A stretch of 64,000 bases of DNA, taken from the NCBI GenBank assembly GCA_023416585.1, contig JAEZHM010000068.1, positions 62,001-126,000 of the forward strand, read 5' to 3'. The notes beneath the pieces were generated by a model that made no database searches, was not told the origin of the DNA, and saw only the letters and a list, made by a program, of their open reading frames with translations. Below, piece after piece: positions 1 through 7,831 of the stretch (positions are counted from its first letter, which is position 1; each line of letters begins with the position of its first letter). This DNA is from Bacillota bacterium. GTDB lineage: Bacteria; Bacillota; Clostridia; Christensenellales; Aristaeellaceae. Both the position numbers and the translations under genes were made by a program.

Positions 1-2
1 TT

Positions 3-842
3 ATGAAAAACTCGGTGGATGTTTTCCCAGTATTTGCGCTGCTGGCAATACGCTTCACCATAGGCTGCGTGCTTTTGTGCCTGATCTTTTTCAAGCGTTT
101 GAAAAGCATCCATGTAAAGACACTTGGACGCGGAGCACTGCTTGGTTTTTTGCTGTTTGCCGCCTACACGCTGCAAACGCTGGGGCTTGTGGAGACTACG
201 CCGGGCAAGAACGCCTTTTTGACAGCGATCTATTGCATTGTGGTACCTTTTTTGTTCTGGATGGTCACCAAAAAAAGACCCGACATCTATAACTGCCTGG
301 CTGGGGTGCTGTGCCTTGGAGGGATCGGGCTGGTATCCCTGACGGGCGGTTTTTTCATAGGCATGGGCGATGCGCTGACGATGGCGGGCGGCATCATTTA
401 TGCCGTGCATATCGTAGTGGTGGCGCGGGTGAGCCAGGACGAGGATCCGGTGCTTTTGACGCTTTTGCAGTTTGGCGCTGCCGCCGTTTGCTGCTGGGCT
501 GTATCCCTGCCCACCGAAACATTCCCCGGCGATATCCCGTCCGCAAGCTGGTACGGGCTTTTATACCTGGCGGTGTTCGCCACTACTGGCGCATTGCTCA
601 TGCAGAACGTAGGGCAGAAGTATACGCACCCGGCGGCGGCCTCCATACTGCTGAGCTTGGAATCGGTGTTCGGGGTAGCCTTCTCCATGATTTTTTATGG
701 GGAAAAGCTGACTTTGCGGCTGACGGCAGGCTTTTTGCTGATCTTCTTCTCGGTAATCGTATCGGAGACAAAGCTGGGGTTTTTCAAAAAGCCTCGCCTA
801 AAGGAAAAAGGCGCAGCCAATATAGTGGAACAAATGGAGTGA
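3..842 (+). CDS. EamA/DMT-family transporter, 5'-truncated
   Basis: Membrane transporter of the drug/metabolite (EamA) superfamily, probably exporting a small metabolite; the substrate cannot be told from sequence. The visible 279 residues contain about nine hydrophobic segments in two EamA-type halves, with the internal motif ALLMQNVGQKYTHPAAAS typical of the second half. Family members start with an extra helix before the segment seen here, so the true start is probably left of the window and the ATG at 3 is likely an internal Met. A strong hairpin follows the stop. Confidence is high for the family and low for the N-terminus. Confidence 0.85.
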   Translation: MKNSVDVFPVFALLAIRFTIGCVLLCLIFFKRLKSIHVKTLGRGALLGFLLFAAYTLQTLGLVETTPGKNAFLTAIYCIVVPFLFWMVTKKRPDIYNCLAGVLCLGGIGLVSLTGGFFIGMGDALTMAGGIIYAVHIVVVARVSQDEDPVLLTLLQFGAAAVCCWAVSLPTETFPGDIPSASWYGLLYLAVFATTGALLMQNVGQKYTHPAAASILLSLESVFGVAFSMIFYGEKLTLRLTAGFLLIFFSVIVSETKLGFFKKPRLKEKGAANIVEQME

Positions 843-851
843 CAACGAAAT

Positions 852-881
852 GAACGGCTTCCTCATTCGAGGAAGCCGTTC
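852..881. terminator. Intrinsic terminator after the EamA gene
   Basis: Perfect 13-bp inverted repeat (852-864 / 869-881) with a 4-nt loop, lying between the rightward EamA gene and the leftward glycosidase gene. No long T-run follows directly, so it may act as a shared, weak bidirectional terminator. Confidence 0.6.
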
Positions 882-918
882 ACGGTATTCTATGTTATTT
901 TTCATGTAACATATGATC

Positions 919-2028
919 TCAGTTTTCCAAGGGCGCTACCTGTTCGGATCGGCCAATGCCAATGATCTCCGTCGTGCTGCGGGGCGAGGTTTTTCCGCCC
1001 GAGTAGGAACCGATGCGCGTTACCTGCTTGCCCATGAACAGCATCACCGCCGTTTGGCCGCCGTCCAGGTTAAGGGCTGTTTTGCAGCCTCCCGCCAGCA
1101 TCATATCCATCAATTCGGATACTTTGACGCCAACGCTTTCCTTTTTCAGCCTGGCTTCCACCAACACGGCATAATAATGGCCCGGCTCAATCATGCCGAT
1201 GGCGCAGCGGGGCTGCGGGGTCTGCCCATAACTGAACTTCAGCACATCCGGATTGGTTTTCCCGTCCCTTACCAGGATGGGCCCGAACGCAAAAACATCC
1301 TTTGCGCCCATGTCAAGGTACTCCTGGGCAGTCTTTTCATCGGAGCGGTATACATCCATAGAACCGTCGGGCAAAAGGGCCAGCGTATCGAGTGTGGGAA
1401 AACGGAATCTGGGATACACAGAGGTTTTATCACTGATAATTTTCCCATCACGGATAATGATGCCCACCATCAGCGTTTTCGGCTGGGCAGTGCGGAAGGT
1501 GTAATAATCGGTATTCATGCCGAACACTACTTTATTTTCAGAAGCGATCCGTTCCGGTTCCACATGCTTTGCCTTGCCCCATTTTTCCTTGTCAAAGGGG
1601 ACGGCGGCGAACTTTTCGCCTGCATCAACATCGCTCCAGATTTCAGCCTCATACCATACCAGCACTTTATTGGGATCTTTCACCCGTTCAATTTGAACCC
1701 TCAGCGTGGGGGAAGCGTACATCCATAGGCCTTCGTCCGTGTTCTCATACACGAATTCACCCTCCTTCAGGAACCCCTTTTCATTGGTGGGGGGAAGGGT
1801 GGGGATATTCACAGGCCTTACGGTAGGCTGGGGTGTGGCGGTGGGCTTGGGTGTTTTGGTTGGCTTTGGTGTCTTGGTGGGTTTGGGTGTCTTGACAGGT
1901 TTGGGTGTGGCGGCGGCCCTGATCCTGACAGTCGAAGGGGCCGCAGCGCTTGCAAGGGCCGGTACTCCGATGGGCAGCAGTATGAGCAGCGTTATGAGCA
2001 GCGCGGGTAGCCATTTTTTGCATTGCAT
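919..2028 (-). CDS. Exported phosphodiester glycosidase (NAGPA-domain) protein
   Basis: Predicted exported protein of 369 residues in the phosphodiester glycosidase (NAGPA, DUF2233) family, which releases sugar phosphodiesters or acts on wall glycans. The N-terminus is a signal peptide (MQCKKWLPALLITLLILL), followed by a low-complexity TPKPTKTPKPT linker of about 30 residues, then the catalytic region with the family motif LNLDGGQTAVMLF and a later GGKTSPRSTTEI. I chose the ATG at 2028 because GGAGG lies 13 nt upstream and the signal peptide starts there; longer in-frame starts add an implausible leader. It overlaps nothing and follows the PIG-L gene closely, suggesting one operon of exported proteins. 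The real substrate is unknown. Confidence 0.8.
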   Translation of the reverse strand: MQCKKWLPALLITLLILLPIGVPALASAAAPSTVRIRAAATPKPVKTPKPTKTPKPTKTPKPTATPQPTVRPVNIPTLPPTNEKGFLKEGEFVYENTDEGLWMYASPTLRVQIERVKDPNKVLVWYEAEIWSDVDAGEKFAAVPFDKEKWGKAKHVEPERIASENKVVFGMNTDYYTFRTAQPKTLMVGIIIRDGKIISDKTSVYPRFRFPTLDTLALLPDGSMDVYRSDEKTAQEYLDMGAKDVFAFGPILVRDGKTNPDVLKFSYGQTPQPRCAIGMIEPGHYYAVLVEARLKKESVGVKVSELMDMMLAGGCKTALNLDGGQTAVMLFMGKQVTRIGSYSGGKTSPRSTTEIIGIGRSEQVAPLEN

Positions 2029-2050
2029 AGGCGAAACGAAACCTCCGTTT

Positions 2051-3268
2051 TCATGGTATGTTTTCGAAAAAATCATTCTTCTTAATATCCAGCCCTACCA
2101 GGGAACGGTACAGCCCGAAACGGCTGCAGGCAAATTCCCCTTCGTCCGTGACCTCAAAATCCTTGCCTATCACCGCGGAACCCGCGTTCTGCTGGGTCAC
2201 GTGAAGCGCGTAGGCGTCCTTGGCAGCCTGAAGCGGCGAACGGCCTGAAAGGGCAGGATCGGGCGTCCGCCAATCCATGACGATTTCGTTTTCCGGATAG
2301 AGGTGCAGGTACAGCTTCGAAACGTCCCAGGAGCCGTACTTAACAAAGGAGGAGGGATCTGCGTTTGGATCGGCACCGTGCTCCACGCTATAGATGGCCG
2401 CGTCGGCGCACGCCTGATGAGCGCCATGGCCGTATTCCCCGTTCAAATCGTGGGTCACAATCACATCCGGTTTCAGTTTGCGGATGATGCTTATCACATA
2501 GGCCCGCACCTTTTCCTTGCCGCCCCATTTGTCATACCCGTTTTTCACATTACCGCTATAGCGGTCACCGAAAGGGCCGATCAGCGGATATGTGCGCACG
2601 CCCATGGACCACAGTCCGTTTAACAGTTCACTGCTCCTGGTGGTATTGGAGGGCGTCATGTAACAGGCAACCACCCTTTTTTTAAGCGATACCGCGTAAT
2701 GGGGAATCGTACCGCCCATGAACAAAAGCTCATCGTCGGGGTGCGCCACCAGAACCAGCAGATCTGCCTTTTCTTCCGTGGGTTCCCACTTTTGCACAAA
2801 GCCTGGCACAACACCTGGACCGAACAGGAATAGCTCATTGAGCAGCAAAGTGGTTTTTTTCTTCTCCGTTACAGCAACGCGCAGCCTTGTTACGGGTTTG
2901 GGCAGCTGAATAAAAGAATGCAAAAAGCGCGTATCCCCTTTAACCAGCGTGACCCATTTGTCACCGTCCAGCATTTGAACTTCCCAGGAGGAGGGCATCG
3001 ATCCAAAGCAAATATACAGGGAAGAACAGGGCTTATCCTCAGGGAGTACCGCCTGCACATAAGGGTTTTTGCATTCAGCCGTTTCCCAAGGCGTAGTGTA
3101 CTTCCGGTCGGTAATGGACTTCAGGCCATGCTTGGGGGATCGGGGCGAAATTTCAGCCAGTGCGGTGATATCCTCCGCCTCAGCCGCCTCGGCCTGAGTG
3201 ATGGCCGGCATCAGGCATGTTATTAGGACTGCGCACAGAAATAAACAAACAAGTTTTTTTGTCATCAT
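2051..3268 (-). CDS. Exported PIG-L/LmbE-family deacetylase
   Basis: Protein of 405 residues with a signal peptide (to about residue 27), a beta-rich discoidin-like segment (about 40-155) and a PIG-L/LmbE deacetylase domain. The zinc-binding signature is visible as VAHPDDELLFMGGTIPHY near residue 175, with a later HGAHQACADAA carrying the distal His. Family members remove N-acetyl groups from GlcNAc-containing lipids or glycans; location outside the membrane suggests a cell-surface glycan here. The start ATG-ATG at 3268 lies 2 nt from the stop of the preceding DUF6273 gene, indicating cotranscription. An exact substrate cannot be assigned. Confidence 0.85.
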   Translation of the reverse strand: MMTKKLVCLFLCAVLITCLMPAITQAEAAEAEDITALAEISPRSPKHGLKSITDRKYTTPWETAECKNPYVQAVLPEDKPCSSLYICFGSMPSSWEVQMLDGDKWVTLVKGDTRFLHSFIQLPKPVTRLRVAVTEKKKTTLLLNELFLFGPGVVPGFVQKWEPTEEKADLLVLVAHPDDELLFMGGTIPHYAVSLKKRVVACYMTPSNTTRSSELLNGLWSMGVRTYPLIGPFGDRYSGNVKNGYDKWGGKEKVRAYVISIIRKLKPDVIVTHDLNGEYGHGAHQACADAAIYSVEHGADPNADPSSFVKYGSWDVSKLYLHLYPENEIVMDWRTPDPALSGRSPLQAAKDAYALHVTQQNAGSAVIGKDFEVTDEGEFACSRFGLYRSLVGLDIKKNDFFENIP

Positions 3269-3270
3269 CC

Positions 3271-3990
3271 TTAAGGCCTTTCCTTGAAGGACAATACAAA
3301 TGGAGATTCCAGCGTGCCTTCGCCGGATGCGATTTCCGCCACATCAAGGTTCAAACGGCAAGCTGGCCGCCAGCCCAGGTTTTCCACCACAACGCGGATA
3401 TAGCCCAGGCCGCCGCTTACCTTTGTGCACCGGGCTCCGGAAATGAGCGTGGTGGACTGGGTACGGGTCCAATACGGGCTGTACTTGGTGGAATATTTGA
3501 ACAATCCGTTGGCCAGCGCATAGGCTGTACCCTTGCCCATACGGGATTTGTTATTCATAAATCCATAGGCTTTATTGCTCAAGTCTTCACTGGAAGGCAG
3601 GAAGACGGTACCCAACTCCTCACTGTTTAAAAGCAGCGCTTGTTCATTTTCCGAAAAGGCTTTGGGCAGAAAGGTTTCATTCAAAAAGTCATACATATCC
3701 GTCAGCTTCCACACGCCGCCGAAATCCACATAATCCTCGTATATCGCATGGACGCAATGGTTCCCCAGAATGTATTCGCTGAGCATAAGCGCTTCGTTGT
3801 CACCGGCGGACAAAACGCGCCATAGGATGGGCGCGGCTTCCCCGTTTTCTCCCTGGGGCCAATTTCCCAAAGCGATATATTGATGGCCCGCCTTGGCATC
3901 AAACCCACGCAGGCTCTGCGCACCTGCCAAACCGGGAAGCAGTATAACCATAAGGCACAGCACAAGCGCCCGGCGTAAAAACGGTCTCAC
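3271..3990 (-). CDS. Exported DUF6273-like protein
   Basis: Protein of 239 residues with a signal peptide (VRPFLRRALVLCLMVILLPG) and a domain that resembles DUF6273: IALGNWPQGENGEAAPILWRV near the start and a Trp/Tyr-rich second half with a WTRTQSTT segment. These proteins are common in clostridia and have no established function. I chose the GTG at 3990 because GGAGGG sits 7 nt upstream; the in-frame TTG at 4005 overlaps that ribosome site. It is the first gene of a leftward set of three exported proteins with the deacetylase and glycosidase genes. The family call is from pattern memory, moderately sure. Confidence 0.7.
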   Translation of the reverse strand: MRPFLRRALVLCLMVILLPGLAGAQSLRGFDAKAGHQYIALGNWPQGENGEAAPILWRVLSAGDNEALMLSEYILGNHCVHAIYEDYVDFGGVWKLTDMYDFLNETFLPKAFSENEQALLLNSEELGTVFLPSSEDLSNKAYGFMNNKSRMGKGTAYALANGLFKYSTKYSPYWTRTQSTTLISGARCTKVSGGLGYIRVVVENLGWRPACRLNLDVAEIASGEGTLESPFVLSFKERP

Positions 3991-4098
3991 TTTTGATCCC
4001 TCCAACTATATCAAGGCTCAAACATATTCCATGATATCCATAAAAGAAAACCCTGTAAAGGGCTTTCAGGTAAATATTACAACTTATATCAGTATACT

Positions 4099-4506
4099 TT
4101 AAGGCACAAGCCCCTTGCGCAGCGCGTTTTCCATAGCTTTGAGAAGCACCTTGCTGCTATAAGTGGCGCCTGAGACCGTATCCACTTGAAGCGAGCCCGA
4201 CTCAACCACCTTGCTAACAACGGCTTCACCCGCGCTGCCCTGACCGTTTCTGTGCTCCAAAATCCTGACGGACGCGATTGCGTGGCCTTTTACCGTAACC
4301 TCTACCTGGGCCGACACCGGGAAAACACTGTACTCGCCCGCATATACGCCGTCTTTCACACGGTCAAGCGGGATATCCTCCATTTTCATGGAAACCAGTG
4401 CATTGAGATTCCTCTGTATAGACTGAAATGCGATCAGGCCTGTCAAAACGCATGCCAGCAGCACCAGCACCACGATCAAAAGCACAATCTTCGTTTTCCG
4501 CTTCAT
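4099..4506 (-). CDS. Membrane-anchored FMN-binding domain protein
   Basis: Protein of 135 residues: one N-terminal transmembrane helix (about residues 5-27) then an FMN_bind domain. The motif SGATYSS near residue 115 matches the flavinylation site of the family, where the Thr is joined to FMN by a phosphoester bond. Such proteins pass electrons outside the membrane, as in NqrC/RnfG and extracellular electron transfer systems. It starts 21 nt after the flavodoxin-family gene in the same direction, so the two flavoproteins are probably made together. No ApbE flavin transferase is visible in the window. Confidence 0.85.
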   Translation of the reverse strand: MKRKTKIVLLIVVLVLLACVLTGLIAFQSIQRNLNALVSMKMEDIPLDRVKDGVYAGEYSVFPVSAQVEVTVKGHAIASVRILEHRNGQGSAGEAVVSKVVESGSLQVDTVSGATYSSKVLLKAMENALRKGLVP

Positions 4507-4527
4507 TGGGCACCTCCACCAAACCCT

Positions 4528-5007
4528 TTATACAATTTGGGAAAGGGATTGGACCAATTTTTCTATCTGTTCCTCCCGCCGGGAATTGGACCAATTAACG
4601 ATGCCGGAAGCATACAGGGATGCCCCTTTTTGCTGACAGTCAGCTTTCATCTGCCTAAGAGAACGGTTCCCGCCAAAGATGGGGTGGGGGAAAGATTGGG
4701 TGATGAAGCAGGCGGCTTTTTTCCCGGAAAGCTTGGGAAGCCGGTCGAGATAGGCATTCATGACCTTGGACAGGGAAAGGCCCCATACCGGCGCGCCGAG
4801 GATCAGCGCATCATAAACCAGAGGATCCGGCGGGCTGATCAATTGAATAGGCTGCATCACCTGTCCTTTGCTGATCACATCTTCATCCCGGGCGCTTATG
4901 CGCTCAATACGGCAGGTATGGCCCTTTTCCATAAGCTTTTTTTCAATTCTTTGCGCAACGGAAAGCGTATGACCCGTCATAGAGTGAACGAGGATGCCGA
5001 TATTCAT
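4528..5007 (-). CDS. Flavodoxin-family protein
   Basis: Protein of 159 residues that looks like a flavodoxin fold: the phosphate-binding loop is ILVHSMTGHTLSVAQRI (residues 4-20) and a second loop is LILGAPVWGLSLSKVMNAYLD. It would bind FMN non-covalently and act as an electron carrier or small quinone/flavin reductase. GGAAGGAGC lies just before the ATG at 5007. It is directly upstream of the FMN-binding membrane protein, so a shared electron transfer role is a reasonable inference, not shown. Confidence 0.8.
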   Translation of the reverse strand: MNIGILVHSMTGHTLSVAQRIEKKLMEKGHTCRIERISARDEDVISKGQVMQPIQLISPPDPLVYDALILGAPVWGLSLSKVMNAYLDRLPKLSGKKAACFITQSFPHPIFGGNRSLRQMKADCQQKGASLYASGIVNWSNSRREEQIEKLVQSLSQIV

Positions 5008-5063
5008 GGGAAAGCTCCTTCCTTTTCAAATCGGAAAGTATATTGAGTATCAACTAAGGGATA

Positions 5064-5528
5064 TTAAAACTTCATGCCATGCCGTTGCCACAGGTTAGTC
5101 ATCGCAGCCCACCTAAGCACCAAGCGCTGACCCATCGGGGTGTGCCAGTCCTTTTCAATAGAGCCGTGGCACAATAGACCCTTTCCCCGCCGGTCATGAT
5201 GGCAGAATCGGCATTCCAGCGGCTGAAAGCCGGTGCCATGCAGCCGGCACAGACCATCTTTCAGAAAACAGCAGCCATTCTTGGCATGTTCCTGCAAAGC
5301 GAAGCTTCCCTCGCAGCCGAAAAAGGCGGGGGATAGCACGCCAAAGGAAAAATCCCTTGGCACCTCCAGCATCATGCGCATGGCATACCCGGCATCGATG
5401 GCCATGGCGGCTTCTTCCACCGTCCACCAGCCTGGGCGCTTGCAGTATGACTTGCAGACATCGCAGCTGCAGGGCGGGGAAGGCGGAAACGACTGTGATA
5501 GGGTTAAGATCTGTTGCGCTTGCTTCAT
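5064..5528 (-). CDS. YkgJ-type cysteine cluster protein
   Basis: Protein of 154 residues rich in Cys, with CSCDVCKSYCKRPGWW near the N-terminus and GCCFLKDGLCRLHGTGFQPLECRFCHH in the middle (two blocks, each a likely metal site). This fits the YkgJ family of putative zinc/iron-binding proteins, function unknown. I prefer the ATG at 5528, which has GGAGGGG 9 nt upstream; the GTG at 5552 is in frame but poorly placed. It follows the GNAT gene closely in the same direction. Confidence 0.7.
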   Translation of the reverse strand: MKQAQQILTLSQSFPPSPPCSCDVCKSYCKRPGWWTVEEAAMAIDAGYAMRMMLEVPRDFSFGVLSPAFFGCEGSFALQEHAKNGCCFLKDGLCRLHGTGFQPLECRFCHHDRRGKGLLCHGSIEKDWHTPMGQRLVLRWAAMTNLWQRHGMKF

Positions 5529-5564
5529 AGCCTGGCCCCTCCGGGAAGCCACGGGCGTGTCGCA

Positions 5565-5996
5565 TTAAATGCTTTCGCTTCTCAGGCTTTTGTTCCGATA
5601 AACAAGATCATTTCTTATTGAAAAGCCTTGGGCTTCCCAGAATTCGTTTCCGCTTCTGTTTGCTTTAAACACCACCAGCAGAGCTTTGGTGATTCCCTCC
5701 TCTTTTAGCGCATGAAGGACAGCCTGAACCATCTCCCTGCCTATACCCTGCCTGCGGAAATCCGGATGCACCGCCAAATGGTAAATATGCCCCCTGCGCC
5801 CGTCGTGGCCGGCCAGTATCGTACCCACCAGCTTTTCCCCCTCCTCCGCCACAAAGCAGGAAGCGGGATTGTGCCTTAAGAACCGGGCGATGCCGGATTT
5901 AGTGTCATCTGTATCATTCAACCCTACGCCTGGCATGCTCATCCATAGTTCATACACCCGTTCATAATCTTCTATTGTCATGACGCGTATCTGCAT
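5565..5996 (-). CDS. GNAT-family N-acetyltransferase
   Basis: Single-domain GNAT of 143 residues that would move an acetyl group from acetyl-CoA to an amine; the substrate is unknown. The acetyl-CoA binding motif A is visible as HLAVHPDFRRQGIGREMV around residues 73-90, and motif B as FWEAQGFS near 118. AGGAGG lies 6 nt before the ATG. Its first 35 bases overlap the end of the HAD gene upstream, so the two are translationally coupled. Confidence 0.9.
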   Translation of the reverse strand: MQIRVMTIEDYERVYELWMSMPGVGLNDTDDTKSGIARFLRHNPASCFVAEEGEKLVGTILAGHDGRRGHIYHLAVHPDFRRQGIGREMVQAVLHALKEEGITKALLVVFKANRSGNEFWEAQGFSIRNDLVYRNKSLRSESI

Positions 5997-6687
5997 ATAT
6001 TGCCTCCTGAATATAGATAGCAGCTTCGCTCAGCGTATCATAGGCGGGAAAATCACATTGCTCCTTCCAATGCACCAGCAGCGGGGGAATGTTTGCTTGA
6101 GATGCCCCTACCCCGTCAGCCACAGGGTTGTCACCGATCATAAAACATATGTCCGGATACCCAGCCCTTTTAAGCACACACTCAAAAATCTCTTTCCTGG
6201 GCTTGTCAAAGCCTATTTCCCCAGAGACGATAACATCCGCAAAGAAGAACTTTAAGCCAAGATCGTCAAGCACCTTACACAAATCGGGATGGTTGTTGGA
6301 AACGATGTATTGCGAGAATCCCAATTCATCACACCTTTGTAAAACAGGCAGGGTATCATCATATAAAGTGTAATTCTCCGCAAGAAGAAGAATATCCCTG
6401 ATATCTCTGGCAGCCCGTGCTGCTGTCAAATCATTCGCGCCAAGCGCAATGCATACATTTTCAAAATGGCTGTACATGGTTTCCCACCAGGCTTCCCCCG
6501 TCATACGGGAATGATCCTGGCCGGGCGTATGCCATGGAAAGCCACTGCGCAAGTGTGGGCGTACATCTTGAAGCGTACATATACAGCCGGGCCACGCTTC
6601 CTTCAAGGCACGAAGCAGCGATGAGCTCCAAAGGTGCGGGCTTTTCACAAGGGTGCCGTCAAAATCCCAAAACAGGGCCTTTTTCAT
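5962..6687 (-). CDS. HAD-family hydrolase (phosphatase-like)
   Basis: Protein of 241 residues in the haloacid dehalogenase superfamily. Motif I is FWDFDGTLV (residues 6-14) with nucleophile Asp8 and Asp10, motif II is the YIVSNNHPD stretch, motif III the conserved Lys in GFDKPRKEIF, and motif IV is MIGDNPVADGVGA. The cap inserted after motif I is helical. These enzymes hydrolyse small phosphoesters; the substrate is not evident. AGGAGAG precedes the ATG at 6687. It is cotranscribed with the downstream GNAT. Confidence 0.88.
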   Translation of the reverse strand: MKKALFWDFDGTLVKSPHLWSSSLLRALKEAWPGCICTLQDVRPHLRSGFPWHTPGQDHSRMTGEAWWETMYSHFENVCIALGANDLTAARAARDIRDILLLAENYTLYDDTLPVLQRCDELGFSQYIVSNNHPDLCKVLDDLGLKFFFADVIVSGEIGFDKPRKEIFECVLKRAGYPDICFMIGDNPVADGVGASQANIPPLLVHWKEQCDFPAYDTLSEAAIYIQEAIYADTRHDNRRL

Positions 6688-6834
6688 GGCTCTCTCCTAT
6701 ACTATTGTATATGTTATCACTGTCGGATGAAGTTATGCTATGAATAGGCTTATCGTCTGGTAAGTATTAAAACAGATGAGAAATTAAAGCATGGTATATG
6801 ATAAATATGTGAAATATTTCTTGATTGGAGTGGG

Positions 6835-6865
6835 AAGGGAGATTGAATAAAAAGCCTCCTTCCCA
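6835..6865 (-). terminator. Hairpin terminator after the double-GNAT gene
   Basis: Inverted repeat with arms GGGAAGG and CCTTCCC around an AT-rich loop, just beyond the stop at 6878 on the minus strand. Only modest T-richness follows, so termination strength is uncertain. Confidence 0.4.
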
Positions 6866-6877
6866 AAATTACATAAT

Positions 6878-7801
6878 TTATTTTGAGGAAACAACCTTGT
6901 ACAGAAAGATCACATGATCGCCGGCCGCATACCCGTTCTGCTGGTAAAAGGCCAGCGCCGGCATATGCCGGTTGGTGAGCAGCGTTACGCCTGCCAGGCC
7001 GTTTTTTATGCAGTGGTCCTCCGCAGTCTGCAAAAGGCGCTTACCGTAGCCTTTGCCCTGGAAATCGGGATGGACAAAAAGCTCATCCACGTACAGTTCA
7101 TCCTGCGTCCACCAGGTTTGCCTGTGGCTAAGCAGCACGCCGACCTGCTTTCCTTCTTCCAGGGCAACCCAGCCCACAAAATCCCGGGAAGCTGTAAACT
7201 CCGATAGGTACCGGGAACCCGTTTCCTCCGTCCAATGGTTACCCCAGGGCTCGCCGTTATACGCGGCTATCAGCATTTGAACGCAGCCTATGATGTCCTC
7301 CTTTTCATAAGACCGGATCATGTGGTTTCCTCCTTGATTTTGGGTTGAAGGGAAGAGGGGTTTCTCGAAGCAGACGCTTTCCGTAAGCCCAACATATGGC
7401 CCAAAGTTCTCCCTGCGGCGGTAGCCGATGCCTTCGTATAGCGATATGGCCTCCGGTTGATGGATGCCGGTCTCCAGAACGGCGTGGGTACATCCCTTTT
7501 CGGCAGCCCACGTTTCCAGCTCCGACATTACGCGCTTGGAAATGCCCCGGCCACGAAAGGCAGGCTTTATAAACACCCGTTTCATTTCCACGCCGTTTTC
7601 CAAAAATGGTTTAAAAGCACCGCAGCCGACAGGCTCGTCGTCCATAAGGGCCAGAACGACAGCCGTGATCTTGCCTAGTGCATTGAAAGGCGCATAGGAG
7701 GCGTTGCCGTCCTCGTACCTTAAGGAAAGGTCCCTGTCCAACAAGGATACCAGATCAAGAAAGCGGGGATCATCCCTGTGCGTACGTTCCAAACGTATCA
7801 T
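6878..7801 (-). CDS. Tandem double-GNAT acetyltransferase (apparent gene fusion)
   Basis: Protein of 307 residues with two complete GNAT domains. The first (about 1-145) has VFIKPAFRGRGISKRVM as its acetyl-CoA motif; the second (about 161-307) has LFVHPDFQGKGYGKRLL. The start at 7801 has AGGAG 11 nt upstream; a longer frame to 7831 overlaps that site. The linker contains a perfect GGAGG (7329-7333) placed 7 nt before an in-frame ATG (7319-7321), so the second domain may also be made alone as a 147-residue protein. The first acetyltransferase resembles general PaiA/MarR-associated GNATs; substrates are unknown. It follows nadE with a 30-nt gap. Confidence 0.85.
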   Translation of the reverse strand: MIRLERTHRDDPRFLDLVSLLDRDLSLRYEDGNASYAPFNALGKITAVVLALMDDEPVGCGAFKPFLENGVEMKRVFIKPAFRGRGISKRVMSELETWAAEKGCTHAVLETGIHQPEAISLYEGIGYRRRENFGPYVGLTESVCFEKPLFPSTQNQGGNHMIRSYEKEDIIGCVQMLIAAYNGEPWGNHWTEETGSRYLSEFTASRDFVGWVALEEGKQVGVLLSHRQTWWTQDELYVDELFVHPDFQGKGYGKRLLQTAEDHCIKNGLAGVTLLTNRHMPALAFYQQNGYAAGDHVIFLYKVVSSK

Positions 7802-7831
7802 GCGTACACAAACTCCTTTAGGATTTCCCAA

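Noticed and set aside
1706..2248. 180-codon plus-strand frame over the glycosidase linker
   Set aside because: It is the antisense of the TPKPT repeat in the real gene, low complexity and without a ribosome site.
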